The notes beneath the pieces were generated by a model. The model saw only the letters and a program-made list of their open reading frames with translations. It was not told the DNA's origin and did not search any database. The position numbers and the translations under genes are program-made. Of a DNA stretch of 41,590 nt, positions 28,227 to 38,700 are shown in pieces; positions within the stretch are counted from its first letter, which is position 1, and every line of letters begins with the position of its first letter. This stretch comes from Candidatus Limosilactobacillus excrementigallinarum (GTDB lineage: Bacteria > Bacillota > Bacilli > Lactobacillales > Lactobacillaceae), in contig DWZS01000019.1 in NCBI GenBank assembly GCA_019117445.1, forward strand, positions 1-41,590. The letters are read 5' to 3'.

Positions 28227-28502
28227 CTACTTTTTAGCGTACTTAGCTTCGTGGTACTTCTTCATAACCCCAGCCTTTTGAAGCATGTTACGAACAGTAT
28301 CAGAAGGTTGTGCACCCTTTTGTAACCATTCCATAACGGCGTCTTCATCAAACTTAACTTCCTTTGGAGTGGTAAGTGGGTTGTAAGTACCAAGACTAGT
28401 GATGAAACGACCATCACGTGGTGCACGTGAATCAGCTACAACGATCCGGTAGAATGGACGTCTCTTTGAACCCATGCGCTTTAAACGAATCTTTACAGAC
28501 AT
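28227..28502 (-). CDS. rpsP: 30S ribosomal protein S16
   Basis: A 91-residue 30S assembly protein, with the family opening [31 protein letters not shown] (start and end of a highly conserved segment) and [20 protein letters not shown] in the second half. The ATG at 28502 follows the strong GGGAGGTG site; an in-frame extension to 28550 would begin inside the promoter and is rejected. It heads the rpsP-khpA unit from its own promoter and is not directly joined to ffh as in many relatives. Confidence 0.97.
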   Translation of the reverse strand: MSVKIRLKRMGSKRRPFYRIVVADSRAPRDGRFITSLGTYNPLTTPKEVKFDEDAVMEWLQKGAQPSDTVRNMLQKAGVMKKYHEAKYAKK

Positions 28503-28540
28503 TAATGACACCTCCCTCGGCTTTTTTTCTAACAGATAAT

Positions 28541-28569
28541 AATATACCAACTTTCTAGAAGAATGTAAA
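28541..28569 (-). promoter_or_regulatory. Promoter of rpsP
   Basis: TTTACA (complement at 28564-28569), a 17-base spacer and an extended -10, TGGTATATT (core complement at 28541-28546). It lies between the stop of the LPXTG gene and the rpsP ATG. Confidence 0.88.
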
Positions 28570-28588
28570 GTATTTTTTCTTGACAGGC

Positions 28589-31500
28589 TTAATTATTTTT
28601 CCGCCGATCTTGATTGCGAATTAGCAATCCCAAAGTTGACATCATGGTAATTAATCCTAAGCTCATTAAACCAAGCCCATCTTGACCAGTTTGGGGAAGT
28701 TTCTCCGCCCGCGTAGTTTGGTTCTCACGAGAAGCCTTCTGATTCTTTTCTTCGGATTGAACTACTTCTTGTGGTACCTGAGACGTTGGCATTGGTTTTA
28801 CGGATTGCGGATCATCAACCTTTGGATCCGTCTTTGGTTCATCACTCCCTGGATTAGGAATGTCCGGATGCGGCGCTGGAACTACTTGTTGTGTGTATTT
28901 GACCGTCCGTTCGAAATTGAGCGTATCATGGCCTACGTCAACCGCTGGGACCACTTCTTGATCTGCTACATAACCATCAATTAATGGCGACTTAATGGCC
29001 GCAATCGTCTTCCGTGATGGTTGCCAATCATCCCAACTTTCTTCTTTAGTAACTTCATCCCGAGTGCCTTGCTGGGTGAAAGATACTTGACGAACTTGAT
29101 CTGGCGCGGCCTTTTGACCTTGCAATGGTCCATTTGCGTAAAGATAGTGCACCGTTTCTGTGACGGTATTTCTTTGACTTAACGGCGTTACTTGATGTTT
29201 CAAGTAAACATAGATGTCCTGATCATTATCTGAATACATCCCAGACTGTGCTCGCGAATCGAGTTCCGTCGCAAGTTCATAATGGTTAGCTTGATAATCC
29301 CATAGACTTGTAACAATATAATTAGTACCTGATTCACCAGTCAATGGTCCTTCAGAGTGCACTTCTTTTCCGTCCATCGGTACAAAGTTCGTTTTACCAG
29401 GGTTATTACGCACTGCGTGATCAACATCAATATAATGGACTGTTACTGAACTCATTTTTGGTGCCGGTGCTAAATAGATTGTGACAATCTGATCAACACT
29501 GGAATCATGATCAAAGGACGCTGGCAATTGATCAGTCTTCTTTAGTTTGGTATCTGAAGAATTATGATCAACAATTGCATAGCGAACATGAGATCCGGAG
29601 TCGATATACTGTTGGTACTTCTGCAGAAGATTATGCCACTTTTGTTGCGTAGCATTACTAATATCAGCATCTGATTTACCGGTTTCTAGTAATGTTCTTT
29701 GGACAAGCGTTGAATTGTAGTTACCATTGGCGTCTTCTAATACAACTTGATAATAAAGATGCTGAGGCTTCCCTTGGTAAACAACATTGATTACTAAAGC
29801 CTTTTCATCCTGATCATAAGTTACTTGACGAGTATAATCAGACGCATTCTTCGGATCTCCATAGGTAAAGTAACCCTGAAAACCTGCCTTGGTAATCGGT
29901 GTCTTTAAATCGCCAACTTGGTAAGCAGTGTACCCATCAATTGCCGGAACATCGACATCATAAAACTGCCCTTCTTGGAAATGGTTATTTTCTGGCGAAG
30001 TCCCATTGTACCAAGTGGCCCCATTATCTGAACTAACAAAGGTAACTGTCCGCACTGTATCATTAGCTGCTGACTTCCCACCAACTTGATCATACCAATA
30101 ATGGATAATTTGCTTGGCAACTCCTTGGTTAAAGGTTGGCCGTTGCCCGACTGCAATCCCGTAATTATTAGGAGCATGCAGAATTGTTTGCGGATTTTTC
30201 ATAAAGAAGTAGCCCGCTTGACCATCTTCACCAACATTCGTTAATTTAATCTTCTTTCCCTGTTGATCCGTAACTTGGACTTGCCAAGGATGATTTTGAA
30301 GTTCTTTGATTAAACCGTCGTCCACTAGCACTCCAGCAACGTGATGATAGTTGGGATACTTTTTGGCAATTGCATTCGAATCATCAGAATCATAATTCGA
30401 AATTCCCGCATCCGCTGGTGGCAACAAATCAAAAGCATCTTTCGGTTTCCAACTCAGTAGAGTAATGGTCGAAGCATATGAACGCGTACCATTTGAATCA
30501 TGGCGAAAGCCTAAATAATCGCCATCAATATGGACATGATACGTCTTGGTGTTACCATTCTGCGTACTCGTAACGGTTACTTGAGGTTTAGTAATGACCG
30601 TCTCACTACCTACCGCAATTTTTTCATTGTCCACCAATGGATCCGCTGACTGGGTTTCACTTGTCCCCACAATCGTCCGTTTCAGATCTTTCTGAACTTG
30701 ATCATCATCCGCAAAGAAGTACTCAACCTTATCAGAATCAGCTGGTTTAGTAACCGTGAGATCAAAATCATTCCCCACTGAGTGATCAAGGCTAACCCCT
30801 TCACTTTGTGCGGGGTCATTCAAGGAATTATAACCCAGCACCCACGTACCATCATCACGTTGATACCACCAATGGGCAGCCGTCTTCGTTGAAGTATTGG
30901 CACCTAATTCATCGGCACGATTTAAGGTTGCGGAGCGATCACCATGCGTAACCTTTAGGCTAAGACCGCTTGTCGCCGTTGCAGAACCAATTTGAATATC
31001 ATCTTTAGGCTGATATTCCGAAATATTGTTGTCCGGTGAATACAACGTAAAACTATCCGTGTCAGTCGGAGCCTTTGTGCTATCTTCATTCACAAATGCG
31101 TTGTACCAGTTCAGAGCGGAAATCTTGGTGGATACCGCACCATACTTATTAATATCATCAACAAAGATCAGTCGATAATAACCATTGGTTGCACCAAGCT
31201 GCTTAACGGCGTCTTCATTATGTTTCATCACTTCTGTCCACTGCGATGAAATCGTTCCGGTATTGGCCTGACTTTGTGAACCCAAATAGGCATTGTCGGC
31301 ATCCATTGGAACTACATATCCAATTAAGTGTCCCTGGTGAGACCAAACCTTAATTGGTGTACTTTGTTTAACAACTTGTCCATAGCTCAAGCGCTTAGTT
31401 TGACCCGTTGCGGTCACCGTGTAGGGGACCCCCATTTGAATATCAAAATAATCGCCCGCTTTTAGTTGTTTGACTTGCTCATTTGAAAGGTTAAATTCAA

Positions 31501-31849
31501 AACTTAACTTTGTGGATCCCGCTGCTGGGATACCATTTTGATCAGTCTGTCCCTGAACCCTTTCGACCTGAACGTTTGAAACGTTCTCATTAGTCAGTTG
31601 ATCCTTAACATCGTGCTCTGCGGTGGGCACTTGATCGGCTGGCTTGGTTGACTCAGAGTTAGGTACGCTCTGCGATTCAGCTACAGCATGATTGTCGAGT
31701 GTATCCGCAAAACCATTCTCCTGCGCCACTCCTAAATAAATAGCAGTTGATAGGAGAACAGAAGCCACCCCAATACTTAACTTCCGTAAACCATAATGTT
31801 GAATCCGTTGATCTGAAAAATGGTGATTATTCTTTCCTGTCATCATCAT
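28589..31849 (-). CDS. YSIRK-signal, LPXTG-anchored surface protein with mucin-binding-type domains
   Basis: A 1086-residue sortase substrate. The N terminus has a YSIRK-type signal ([15 protein letters not shown], about residues 19-33). Residues about 60-650 form a large region with beta-rich, Ig-like or adhesin-like character that I cannot assign. From about 600, modules of the MucBP/MubB2 type follow: one ending VVYQGKP, one beginning [13 protein letters not shown] (about 805) and one beginning [13 protein letters not shown] (about 895). A Pro/Asp/Lys wall spacer leads to LPQTG (1051-1055), a hydrophobic helix and a basic tail. Adhesion to mucus or host matrix is a family-based inference. 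Three consecutive ATG codons follow GGGGAG; the third (31843) has the best spacing. Sits as an insert between ffh and rpsP. Confidence 0.92.
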   Translation of the reverse strand: MMMTGKNNHHFSDQRIQHYGLRKLSIGVASVLLSTAIYLGVAQENGFADTLDNHAVAESQSVPNSESTKPADQVPTAEHDVKDQLTNENVSNVQVERVQGQTDQNGIPAAGSTKLSFEFNLSNEQVKQLKAGDYFDIQMGVPYTVTATGQTKRLSYGQVVKQSTPIKVWSHQGHLIGYVVPMDADNAYLGSQSQANTGTISSQWTEVMKHNEDAVKQLGATNGYYRLIFVDDINKYGAVSTKISALNWYNAFVNEDSTKAPTDTDSFTLYSPDNNISEYQPKDDIQIGSATATSGLSLKVTHGDRSATLNRADELGANTSTKTAAHWWYQRDDGTWVLGYNSLNDPAQSEGVSLDHSVGNDFDLTVTKPADSDKVEYFFADDDQVQKDLKRTIVGTSETQSADPLVDNEKIAVGSETVITKPQVTVTSTQNGNTKTYHVHIDGDYLGFRHDSNGTRSYASTITLLSWKPKDAFDLLPPADAGISNYDSDDSNAIAKKYPNYHHVAGVLVDDGLIKELQNHPWQVQVTDQQGKKIKLTNVGEDGQAGYFFMKNPQTILHAPNNYGIAVGQRPTFNQGVAKQIIHYWYDQVGGKSAANDTVRTVTFVSSDNGATWYNGTSPENNHFQEGQFYDVDVPAIDGYTAYQVGDLKTPITKAGFQGYFTYGDPKNASDYTRQVTYDQDEKALVINVVYQGKPQHLYYQVVLEDANGNYNSTLVQRTLLETGKSDADISNATQQKWHNLLQKYQQYIDSGSHVRYAIVDHNSSDTKLKKTDQLPASFDHDSSVDQIVTIYLAPAPKMSSVTVHYIDVDHAVRNNPGKTNFVPMDGKEVHSEGPLTGESGTNYIVTSLWDYQANHYELATELDSRAQSGMYSDNDQDIYVYLKHQVTPLSQRNTVTETVHYLYANGPLQGQKAAPDQVRQVSFTQQGTRDEVTKEESWDDWQPSRKTIAAIKSPLIDGYVADQEVVPAVDVGHDTLNFERTVKYTQQVVPAPHPDIPNPGSDEPKTDPKVDDPQSVKPMPTSQVPQEVVQSEEKNQKASRENQTTRAEKLPQTGQDGLGLMSLGLITMMSTLGLLIRNQDRRKNN

Positions 31850-31935
31850 CGCTCCCCAAATTATTAATTATGATATTAAATGATAAATAATTGTAGCCTT
31901 AACTAGAATATCACTATTAATTTAATTATCAACAT

Positions 31936-32517
31936 TTAACCGCCGTAAATTTTTAAAATTGACTGATTATTGGTCAAACTAATTTTGGTAACACTAGCAT
32001 TCGCCGGTTCTGCAAGATTTTCGGGGTGATTGAGTCCCAATAACAGAGCTACCCATAATTTAATTGTCATGCCATGTGAAACCACCAGCACTTGGTCATT
32101 AACATCACTTTTTAAATCAGCCATAAAGCTCTTCAAACGGGTTTGGGCTTGTTGATAATGTTCCCCACCAGAGATTTTCCACGACTGACCAAAATGAATC
32201 AGATCATGAAAATACTCTGGATACTGATCCAGAAGATCTTCAATTTTCTGTCCATCCCAGGATCCATAATCAAACTCAACTAAACGTGGATCAAAAGTCA
32301 TCGTCGTTGATTCACCAACAATAATCTGCGCTGTTTCACTTGCCCGGCGCAATGGGCTCACATATACACGGTCAAAATGGTGGTCAAGTAACCGCTCTTT
32401 GGTTAATTCAGCTTGTTGACGGCCCTTACTAGTTAGTGATGTATCAACTTTCGCTCCCTGTAAAATATGCGCCGCGTTAGCCTTGCTCTGCCCGTGCCGA
32501 ACTAAATATAATTCCAT
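31936..32517 (-). CDS. Histidine phosphatase (phosphoglycerate mutase-like) family protein
   Basis: A 193-residue cytoplasmic histidine phosphatase. It shows the catalytic YLVRHGQSKAN at the very N terminus, the Arg in VSPLRRASETA, the acidic FDYGSWDG and the second catalytic His in VVSHGMTIKLW. The short form, lacking the insertions of glycolytic mutase, fits broad-specificity phosphatases of the PhoE/GpmB type, so the substrate is unknown. The ATG at 32517 is about 6 bases after GGGAGGA; an ATG two codons earlier sits directly on the ribosome binding site. It lies between the ffh terminator and the LPXTG gene, 86 bases upstream of the latter. Confidence 0.88.
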   Translation of the reverse strand: MELYLVRHGQSKANAAHILQGAKVDTSLTSKGRQQAELTKERLLDHHFDRVYVSPLRRASETAQIIVGESTTMTFDPRLVEFDYGSWDGQKIEDLLDQYPEYFHDLIHFGQSWKISGGEHYQQAQTRLKSFMADLKSDVNDQVLVVSHGMTIKLWVALLLGLNHPENLAEPANASVTKISLTNNQSILKIYGG

Positions 32518-32564
32518 TGCCATTCCTCCCAAGTTATTGATCATATTTTAACTCAATACAAACA

Positions 32565-32606
32565 AAAAAACTCTAGAAAGTTGCTTTCAACCTTCTAGAG
32601 TTTTTT
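32565..32606 (-). terminator. Terminator after ffh
   Basis: A 19-bp stem with one G-U pair (32565-32583 with 32588-32606) closes a 4-base loop; the arms end in A and T runs, giving a strong intrinsic terminator 13 bases past the ffh stop. Confidence 0.93.
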
Positions 32607-32619
32607 CATCAGTGACAGC

Positions 32620-34062
32620 TTACTTCTTGCGTAATTTACGCAGCTTCTTCATTCGTTTTAATTTATCTTTCTTCATTTTTCGTGCCATTCGGTTCATTGC
32701 CATCTGCCCCATTTTACCACCAGGCATTTGGCCACCCATCATGTTTTGCATTCCAGAAAAGTTACCATTGGTTACTTGCTTCATCATCTTCCGCATTTGA
32801 CCAAACTGTTTAATCATCCGGTTAACTTCCACGATTGGTCGACCAGCACCCGCCGCTAATCGGCGACGACGACTTGGATTCATCAAATCTGGATTTTCCC
32901 GTTCTTCTGGGGTCATCGATTGGATAATCGCCTTAATATGAAGAAACTGTTTTGGATCAATATTGAGATTCTTTAATGCTGGATTATTAGCCATTCCAGG
33001 CATCATTTTCAAAATATTTTCCAGTGGGCCCATATTACTAATTTGATCTAATTGGGCCAAAAAGTCGTTGTAATCAAATTCATTGGCCCGCATCTTCTCC
33101 ATCGTTTCTTGGGCCTGCTCTTCATCAAAATTCTTTTGGGCCTTTTCAATTAGGGTCATCATGTCCCCCATACCCAGAATCCGTGAAGCCATCCGATCAG
33201 GGTGGAAAACATCTAAGTTCTCCATCTTTTCCCCTTCACCGACAAACTTGATTGGTTTACCAGTAACTGCACGAATGGACATTGCCGCCCCACCACGGGT
33301 GTCACCATCTAACTTAGTCAGAACTACCCCGGTCACGTCCAGTTTATCATCAAAGCCTTGGGCAGTTGCAACGGCGTTTTGCCCAGTCATTGCATCGACC
33401 ACCAGCAAAATTTCATTTGGTTGGGCCAATTTTTTAATATTAGCTAATTCATCCATTAGCTGCTCATCAATTTGTAAACGACCGGCAGTATCAATAATCA
33501 CATAGTCATTATGGTTGGCCTTGGCCTCAGCTAAACCTTCGCGAACAATTTCAACTGGATCAACGTCCGTTCCCTTTTCAAATACGGGCACATCAATGGA
33601 ATCCGCGACCTGTTGTAATTGTGTAATAGCCGCCGGCCGATAAACATCCGCCGCTATGAAGAGTGGGCGGGCATGATCCTCATTTTTCAGACGGTATGCT
33701 AACTTACCAGCGGTGGTCGTTTTACCTGCCCCTTGGAGTCCGACCATCATAATTACGGTTGGGATATGTGGCGCCTTATTCAGAGCAACGGCCTCACTCC
33801 CCATTAATTCGGTTAATTCATCATTAACGATCTTGACGATTTGTTGCGCCGGATTTAATCCCTTTAAAACTTCGGCGCCGGTCGCTTTTGCCCGAACCTT
33901 TTTAACAAAATCCTTAACCACCGTAAAGTTAACGTCGGCTTCCAGAAGAGCAAGCCGAATTTCCCGCATCGTCTCTCGTAAATCTGCTTCCGTAACTTTC
34001 GGCTTCCGCCGCAATTTCTCCATGGCCTTTTGCAGCCGTTCCGTCAATCCTTCAAATGCCAT
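32620..34062 (-). CDS. ffh: Signal recognition particle protein Ffh
   Basis: The SRP54 GTPase binds signal sequences and SRP RNA and docks with FtsY at the membrane. The 480-residue protein has an N domain (residues 1-about 90), a G domain with GLQGAGKTTTAGKLA (about 107), DTAGRLQID (about 187) and TKLDGDTRGGAA (about 247), and a Met-rich M domain with the RNA-binding helix-turn-helix around SRRRRLAAGAG and a Lys-rich tail. It lies 12 bases after ylxM and is the last gene of the smc-ftsY-ylxM-ffh series, closed by a terminator. Confidence 0.97.
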   Translation of the reverse strand: MAFEGLTERLQKAMEKLRRKPKVTEADLRETMREIRLALLEADVNFTVVKDFVKKVRAKATGAEVLKGLNPAQQIVKIVNDELTELMGSEAVALNKAPHIPTVIMMVGLQGAGKTTTAGKLAYRLKNEDHARPLFIAADVYRPAAITQLQQVADSIDVPVFEKGTDVDPVEIVREGLAEAKANHNDYVIIDTAGRLQIDEQLMDELANIKKLAQPNEILLVVDAMTGQNAVATAQGFDDKLDVTGVVLTKLDGDTRGGAAMSIRAVTGKPIKFVGEGEKMENLDVFHPDRMASRILGMGDMMTLIEKAQKNFDEEQAQETMEKMRANEFDYNDFLAQLDQISNMGPLENILKMMPGMANNPALKNLNIDPKQFLHIKAIIQSMTPEERENPDLMNPSRRRRLAAGAGRPIVEVNRMIKQFGQMRKMMKQVTNGNFSGMQNMMGGQMPGGKMGQMAMNRMARKMKKDKLKRMKKLRKLRKK

Positions 34063-34074
34063 TGATATCCCTCT

Positions 34075-34416
34075 TTATTCTTCTTCTAGATTTTCCAAGT
34101 GTGTCACCAAGTGATTTAGTTGTTGATCATCTGGATAGTGCTCTTGAACATACTGTTGAATTCGTTCCGCTTGTTGATTACGGCGACTAAACTCGGCATA
34201 AAGATGTAGCTTCTGCTCATACCCTTCCAGTGCTTTCTCGGTGCGTTTAATATTATCATAGACTGCCTGTCTTGACACGGAAAAATCCTCCGCAATTTCT
34301 CCCAAGGAGTAATCATCCGCGTAATACAGCTGCATATAATCATACTGTTTTTGGGTTAGCAGTGGAGAGTAAAATTCAAACAGGTCGTTAATTCGCTCAT
34401 TTTTTTCTAGTTCCAC
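34075..34416 (-). CDS. ylxM: YlxM-type helix-turn-helix protein
   Basis: A 113-residue protein of the UPF0122/YlxM family, whose members are linked to SRP function or to ffh expression. The region [20 protein letters not shown] (about residues 31-50) is a sigma-70 region 4-like HTH, and the C-terminal half is an alpha-helical tail rich in Gln/Glu. The start is GTG with GAGGTGAAAA upstream. Its place between ftsY and ffh, 12 bases before ffh, matches the family. Confidence 0.9.
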   Translation of the reverse strand: MELEKNERINDLFEFYSPLLTQKQYDYMQLYYADDYSLGEIAEDFSVSRQAVYDNIKRTEKALEGYEQKLHLYAEFSRRNQQAERIQQYVQEHYPDDQQLNHLVTHLENLEEE

Positions 34417-34443
34417 TTTTTCACCTCATTATATGGATCAACA

Positions 34444-35778
34444 CTAATCTGTAGTGGTAACTAAGCCCTTAAATAATCCATAGACAAATTCGCTGGCATC
34501 GAATTCTTGAAGATCGGTAACTTTTTCACCTAAGCCCACGAATTTCACTGGCAAATGAAGTTCATTGCGAATTGCTAAGACAATTCCCCCACGAGCTGTA
34601 CCGTCCAATTTAGTTAAAACAATCCCAGTAACATCTGTACTTTCTTTAAAAAGTTTGGCTTGGTTTAATGCATTTTGACCGGTAGTGGCATCTAATACCA
34701 GTAATACTTCGTGTGGTGCATCAGGAATTTCACGGGTTAAAATCCGCTTCATTTTAGCTAACTCATTCATCAAGTTAACCTTATTTTGCAGTCGACCAGC
34801 GGTATCTACAAAGAGGACATCGTAACCTTCCGCCTTGGCTTTTTTGACACCATCGAAGACCACCGCGGCAGGATCACCATTTTCCGGTCCAGTCACGATA
34901 TCGACCCCGTCTCGTTTGGCCCAGACGTCCAACTGTTCGGTCGCCCCAGCACGGAATGTATCGGCTGCCGCAAGGAGTACTTTTTTACCTTCGTTTTTAA
35001 AACGCGCGGCCATTTTCCCAATAGTGGTCGTCTTACCAGCTCCGTTAACCCCAACAAACATGATCACGGTTGGTCCCGATTGAGCAAAATTAATTCCCGT
35101 TTGTTCATCTTGACCAGCGGCATCATATAATTCAACCATCTTCTGAATAATCACATTAGAAACGTCCTGTTTCGACTTAGCGTTTTGTAACTTAACTTCT
35201 TTCCGCAATGAATCACTTAATTTCATTGCCATATCATAACCAACGTCAGATTCAATCATTAAATCTTCTAAATCTTCAAAGAAGTCCTCATCAACATGGC
35301 GGAAGTTAGCAAGAAACTTATTTAGTCGGGCTCCAAAACCGTTCCGTGATTTTTCTAATCCAGCATCATACTTCTCTTCGCTCGACTTATCAGTAGAAGC
35401 GCTGTTTTCTGGTTCAGTTGGGGTTGCTTCTCCTTCATCTGATTCAGGCGTCGGCTTCTCATTTTCTTGGGATGATGGAGTTTCATCAACCAATGATTCA
35501 GTCGTAGTTGAACTTTCTTCATTTTCTGTAACTGTATCATCTTCATCAGCGGGACGGTCTATATGGGTTGCCGCTGCAGACGCTGAGTCCTGTCGCTCCG
35601 TTTGGGAGGCTTCAACCGACTCTGTCGAATTCTCCTGCACATTTTCCGTTGGTGTCGTGTCCTGAGTTTGGTCAACTTTAGTAGATCCTTCGGCCTCTGG
35701 ATCTTTGGTTGGAGTTGGCTTTACTTCTTCTTGTTCGTCTTGGTGTCGTTTCCGACGAAAAATATCAAATAATCCCAT
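34444..35778 (-). CDS. ftsY: Signal recognition particle receptor FtsY
   Basis: FtsY is the membrane-associated SRP receptor GTPase. The 444-residue protein begins with a basic motif (GLFDIFRRKRHQ), then about 120 residues of Glu/Ser/Thr/Pro-rich, low-complexity acidic sequence, then the N domain and a G domain with GVNGAGKTTTIGKMA (about residue 244), DTAGRLQNKV and TKLDGTARGG (about 390). The acidic A-region is variable in length among relatives and tends to bind lipid or translocon. It is 14 bases after smc with GAGGTGAAA upstream of the ATG. Confidence 0.96.
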   Translation of the reverse strand: MGLFDIFRRKRHQDEQEEVKPTPTKDPEAEGSTKVDQTQDTTPTENVQENSTESVEASQTERQDSASAAATHIDRPADEDDTVTENEESSTTTESLVDETPSSQENEKPTPESDEGEATPTEPENSASTDKSSEEKYDAGLEKSRNGFGARLNKFLANFRHVDEDFFEDLEDLMIESDVGYDMAMKLSDSLRKEVKLQNAKSKQDVSNVIIQKMVELYDAAGQDEQTGINFAQSGPTVIMFVGVNGAGKTTTIGKMAARFKNEGKKVLLAAADTFRAGATEQLDVWAKRDGVDIVTGPENGDPAAVVFDGVKKAKAEGYDVLFVDTAGRLQNKVNLMNELAKMKRILTREIPDAPHEVLLVLDATTGQNALNQAKLFKESTDVTGIVLTKLDGTARGGIVLAIRNELHLPVKFVGLGEKVTDLQEFDASEFVYGLFKGLVTTTD

Positions 35779-35792
35779 CTAATTTCACCTCG

Positions 35793-38700
35793 TTATTGAT
35801 TGGCTGTCTCTTCACCTAGCGTTTTGGCAACATCAACTGAAACCACTTCGGAAATCCCCGATTCCTGCATGGTAACTCCGTAAAGAACATCTGCATTCCG
35901 CATTGTTCCTTTCCGGTGTGTAATCACAATAAACTGCGGACCAGAATTGCCAAATCGATCCAAATAGTTGGCAAACCGATCAACATTGACATCGTCTAAT
36001 GCCGCTTCTGGCTCATCAAGAATAGCAAATGGTACTGGTCGTACTTTCAAAATTGCGAATAATAATGCAATCGCTGTGAGAGCCTTTTCACCACCGGAGA
36101 GCAGACTTAATTGCTGATTTTTCTTACCAGGTGGTTGCGCCATTATGTCCACTCCTGTTTCCAGCAAATCGTCAGGATCTGTCAAAATTAACTTAGCCTG
36201 ACCACCATTAAAAATCTGGCGGAATGTTTCCGTAAATGATTGGGAAACTTCATTAAAGGTTTTAATAAAGCGTTGCTTAACCTGGTCATCCATCTTATCC
36301 ATGGTAGTTTCTAGCTGTTTCTTAGCCGCCAGTAAATCATCCTTTTGCCCAGTTAAGAATTGGTAACGTTCTGAGACTTGTTTGTATTCATCAATTGAAC
36401 CGAGATTAACGTTACCAATTTCAGCTAAGCCTCGTTTTAATAGTTTAATTTGGCGGGCTAATTTCTCATCAGAAATTGTGGATTGATTTTGCTGAGCTTC
36501 TTGGAGTGTCATGCTATATTGTTCGCTAAGCTTGTTCAAGCCCTGATCAACGGCAGCTTCTAAATGACCCTTCTGATCATTTAAGCCTGATACATCATTT
36601 AATACTGCCCGGGTTAATTCTTGTAATCGCTCACTTTCTGCAGTTGCCTGATCAATTTTTTCTTCTAAGTCTGTTTGCCGATCACTACACTCACTAACGG
36701 CTTGACGTGCCTTTTTCAAAACAACTTGGGCCTGTTGTAAAGCTGTTTCTTGATCCTGCGTGCTCGTTTGATCATCGGCAGCTCCCTGTGCCAATTCATG
36801 TAATTGTTGTTCAATGGCTACCAATTGTTGTTGTACATCAGTTCGTTGACGAATCAGTTCATCATGCTGGTTGGCAAGTTGCCGCTGACGTTCTTTTGTG
36901 ACCGCCTGTTCTTGCTCCAATTGATGCATCACTTCGTCTTGACTAGACGCATTGGATTCTAATTCAGCAATTTGTTTTTTAGTCTGTTGAACCTGATTCT
37001 TGGCATCAGTTAATTGCTGGTTTAAGTCCGCCGTCTTTTCTTCATTCGCTTGTTGCTGATTAGTAAATGATGCCTGTTGATCATTACGCTGGTTAGCCTG
37101 AAACTCAAAAGCTTGGACCCGCCGTTGTAATTCGTTTAAATGATTTTCAGCAACCTCAACAGTAGTTTGCAAGCGGTCAGTTGCCTGACGCTGCTCATTA
37201 AATTGTGCTTCGGACTGTTCAATCGTTTGTTGGTTAGCCTGTCGCGCGGTCGTCAGTTTTTGAACCCGTTCTTCTAAAGCAGATGCATTTTGTTGTTCTT
37301 GTTGCAAAGCTACCTTTAATTTGGTTAACTGTTGCTTTTGGCTCAATAAACCAGCCCGTTGATGGCGATTTGCGCCACCCGTCATGGCACCACTGGCATT
37401 AATTAATTGACCATCTAACGTGATAACCCGTAACTGGTGGTGTCCTGCACGACTGATGGCTGTAGCGTGATCAAGATTATCCACTACAACCGTTGTCGAC
37501 AGCAGATGGTTAATCACGGTCTTAAATTGATCAGAATATTGGATTAACTGGGTAGCTTGACCAATAAAGCCAGGCAACTTTTGAACATCAGTCAGTGTTT
37601 TAGGTATCCATCCTGGACGAATCGTATCTAATGGCAAAATGGTTACCCGACCACCACGATGACGAATCAAGTAATTAATAATTTGTTTACCAGTACTTTG
37701 ATTATCAACTACTAATTGCTGCAGTTGACTTCCCAGTACAGTTTCAATTGCTGTGGTGTACTGAGCTGGCACCTGAATCAACTCACTGACTGAACCAGCC
37801 AGGCCTTGAAACTGCTGACGTTCCTTCAAGATCGTTTGAACCCCAGCATAATAACCAGTGTAGTCCGTTAACATCGCCTGATAATTTTTCACTTGCTGTT
37901 CAGCCGAACGAACCGTTCCTAAAGATTGATACCATTGCTTTTGGACCTGTTCATATTGACCTTGCAACTGTTGACGATGCTGATTTGCAGCCTTCAATTC
38001 ACGCTCAGCCCGCGTCAACTTAGTTTGTGCTGCTGTTAATTCTTTTTGCTGAGCAGCTAATTGTTGGCGCGCCGTGGTCAATTGTTGACGACTTTCAACC
38101 AGATTTTGCTGATCTTGCTTTACGACGTTTAAGTTACGTTCATGGTTTTGCTTTAAGTACACCCGCTCATTATGCAGCGTCGTCAACTGCTGCATTAAAT
38201 CAACTTGGCGCTCTTGGAGCTGTTCCAATTCCTGATTTAGTCTTTGAACCCGTTCCGCCGCACTCAATGATCGCAAATCTTTTAATTTTTTACGCTCTGT
38301 TAATAACTTGCTCTTTAGCTCCGCAGCTTGATGCTCATTCTTGGCTAACTGTTGAGTAAGTTGCTCCTGGCGTTCCTCAAGATCCTGTTTTTGCGATGAT
38401 AACCGCTGCTGATCTTTAAGGCGTTGTTCCTGGCGGATGGAAGATAGTGACTGCTGATTTTGTAATTTAGCAATTTCTTCAACCTTAGCAGTAACCTCAT
38501 TTTGGGATTGATCCTTTCGTTGAAGAACCTGGCGCCGATTCTCCTGAAGCTTTTGTAAAGTACCTTTTGCTTCTTTCGCTTTCTGATCATACTGCGCGCT
38601 CATTTGATTAGACTGATCCAGCTTCTTACGAATACTGCTCAATTCAGTTTGATCCCTTAAGACCCGACGAACCGTTTGAGTTCGGTCAAATTGATCAAGC

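Noticed and set aside
28503..28550. N-terminal extension of rpsP
   Set aside because: The extra codons overlap the rpsP -10 region; [11 protein letters not shown] is the conserved S16 start.
28589..31849. Prophage or IS-borne origin of the LPXTG gene
   Set aside because: No integrase, transposase, terminal inverted repeat or target duplication is visible around the insert.
33083..33505. 140-codon open frame on the plus strand opposite ffh
   Set aside because: It lies wholly inside the clearly coding ffh on the other strand, has Ser/Ile-rich composition typical of an antisense shadow, and has no ribosome binding site or homology I recognise.
38027..38359. 110-codon plus-strand frame opposite smc
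   Set aside because: It lies opposite the coiled-coil part of smc; the repetitive Gln/Glu codons there readily leave antisense frames open.
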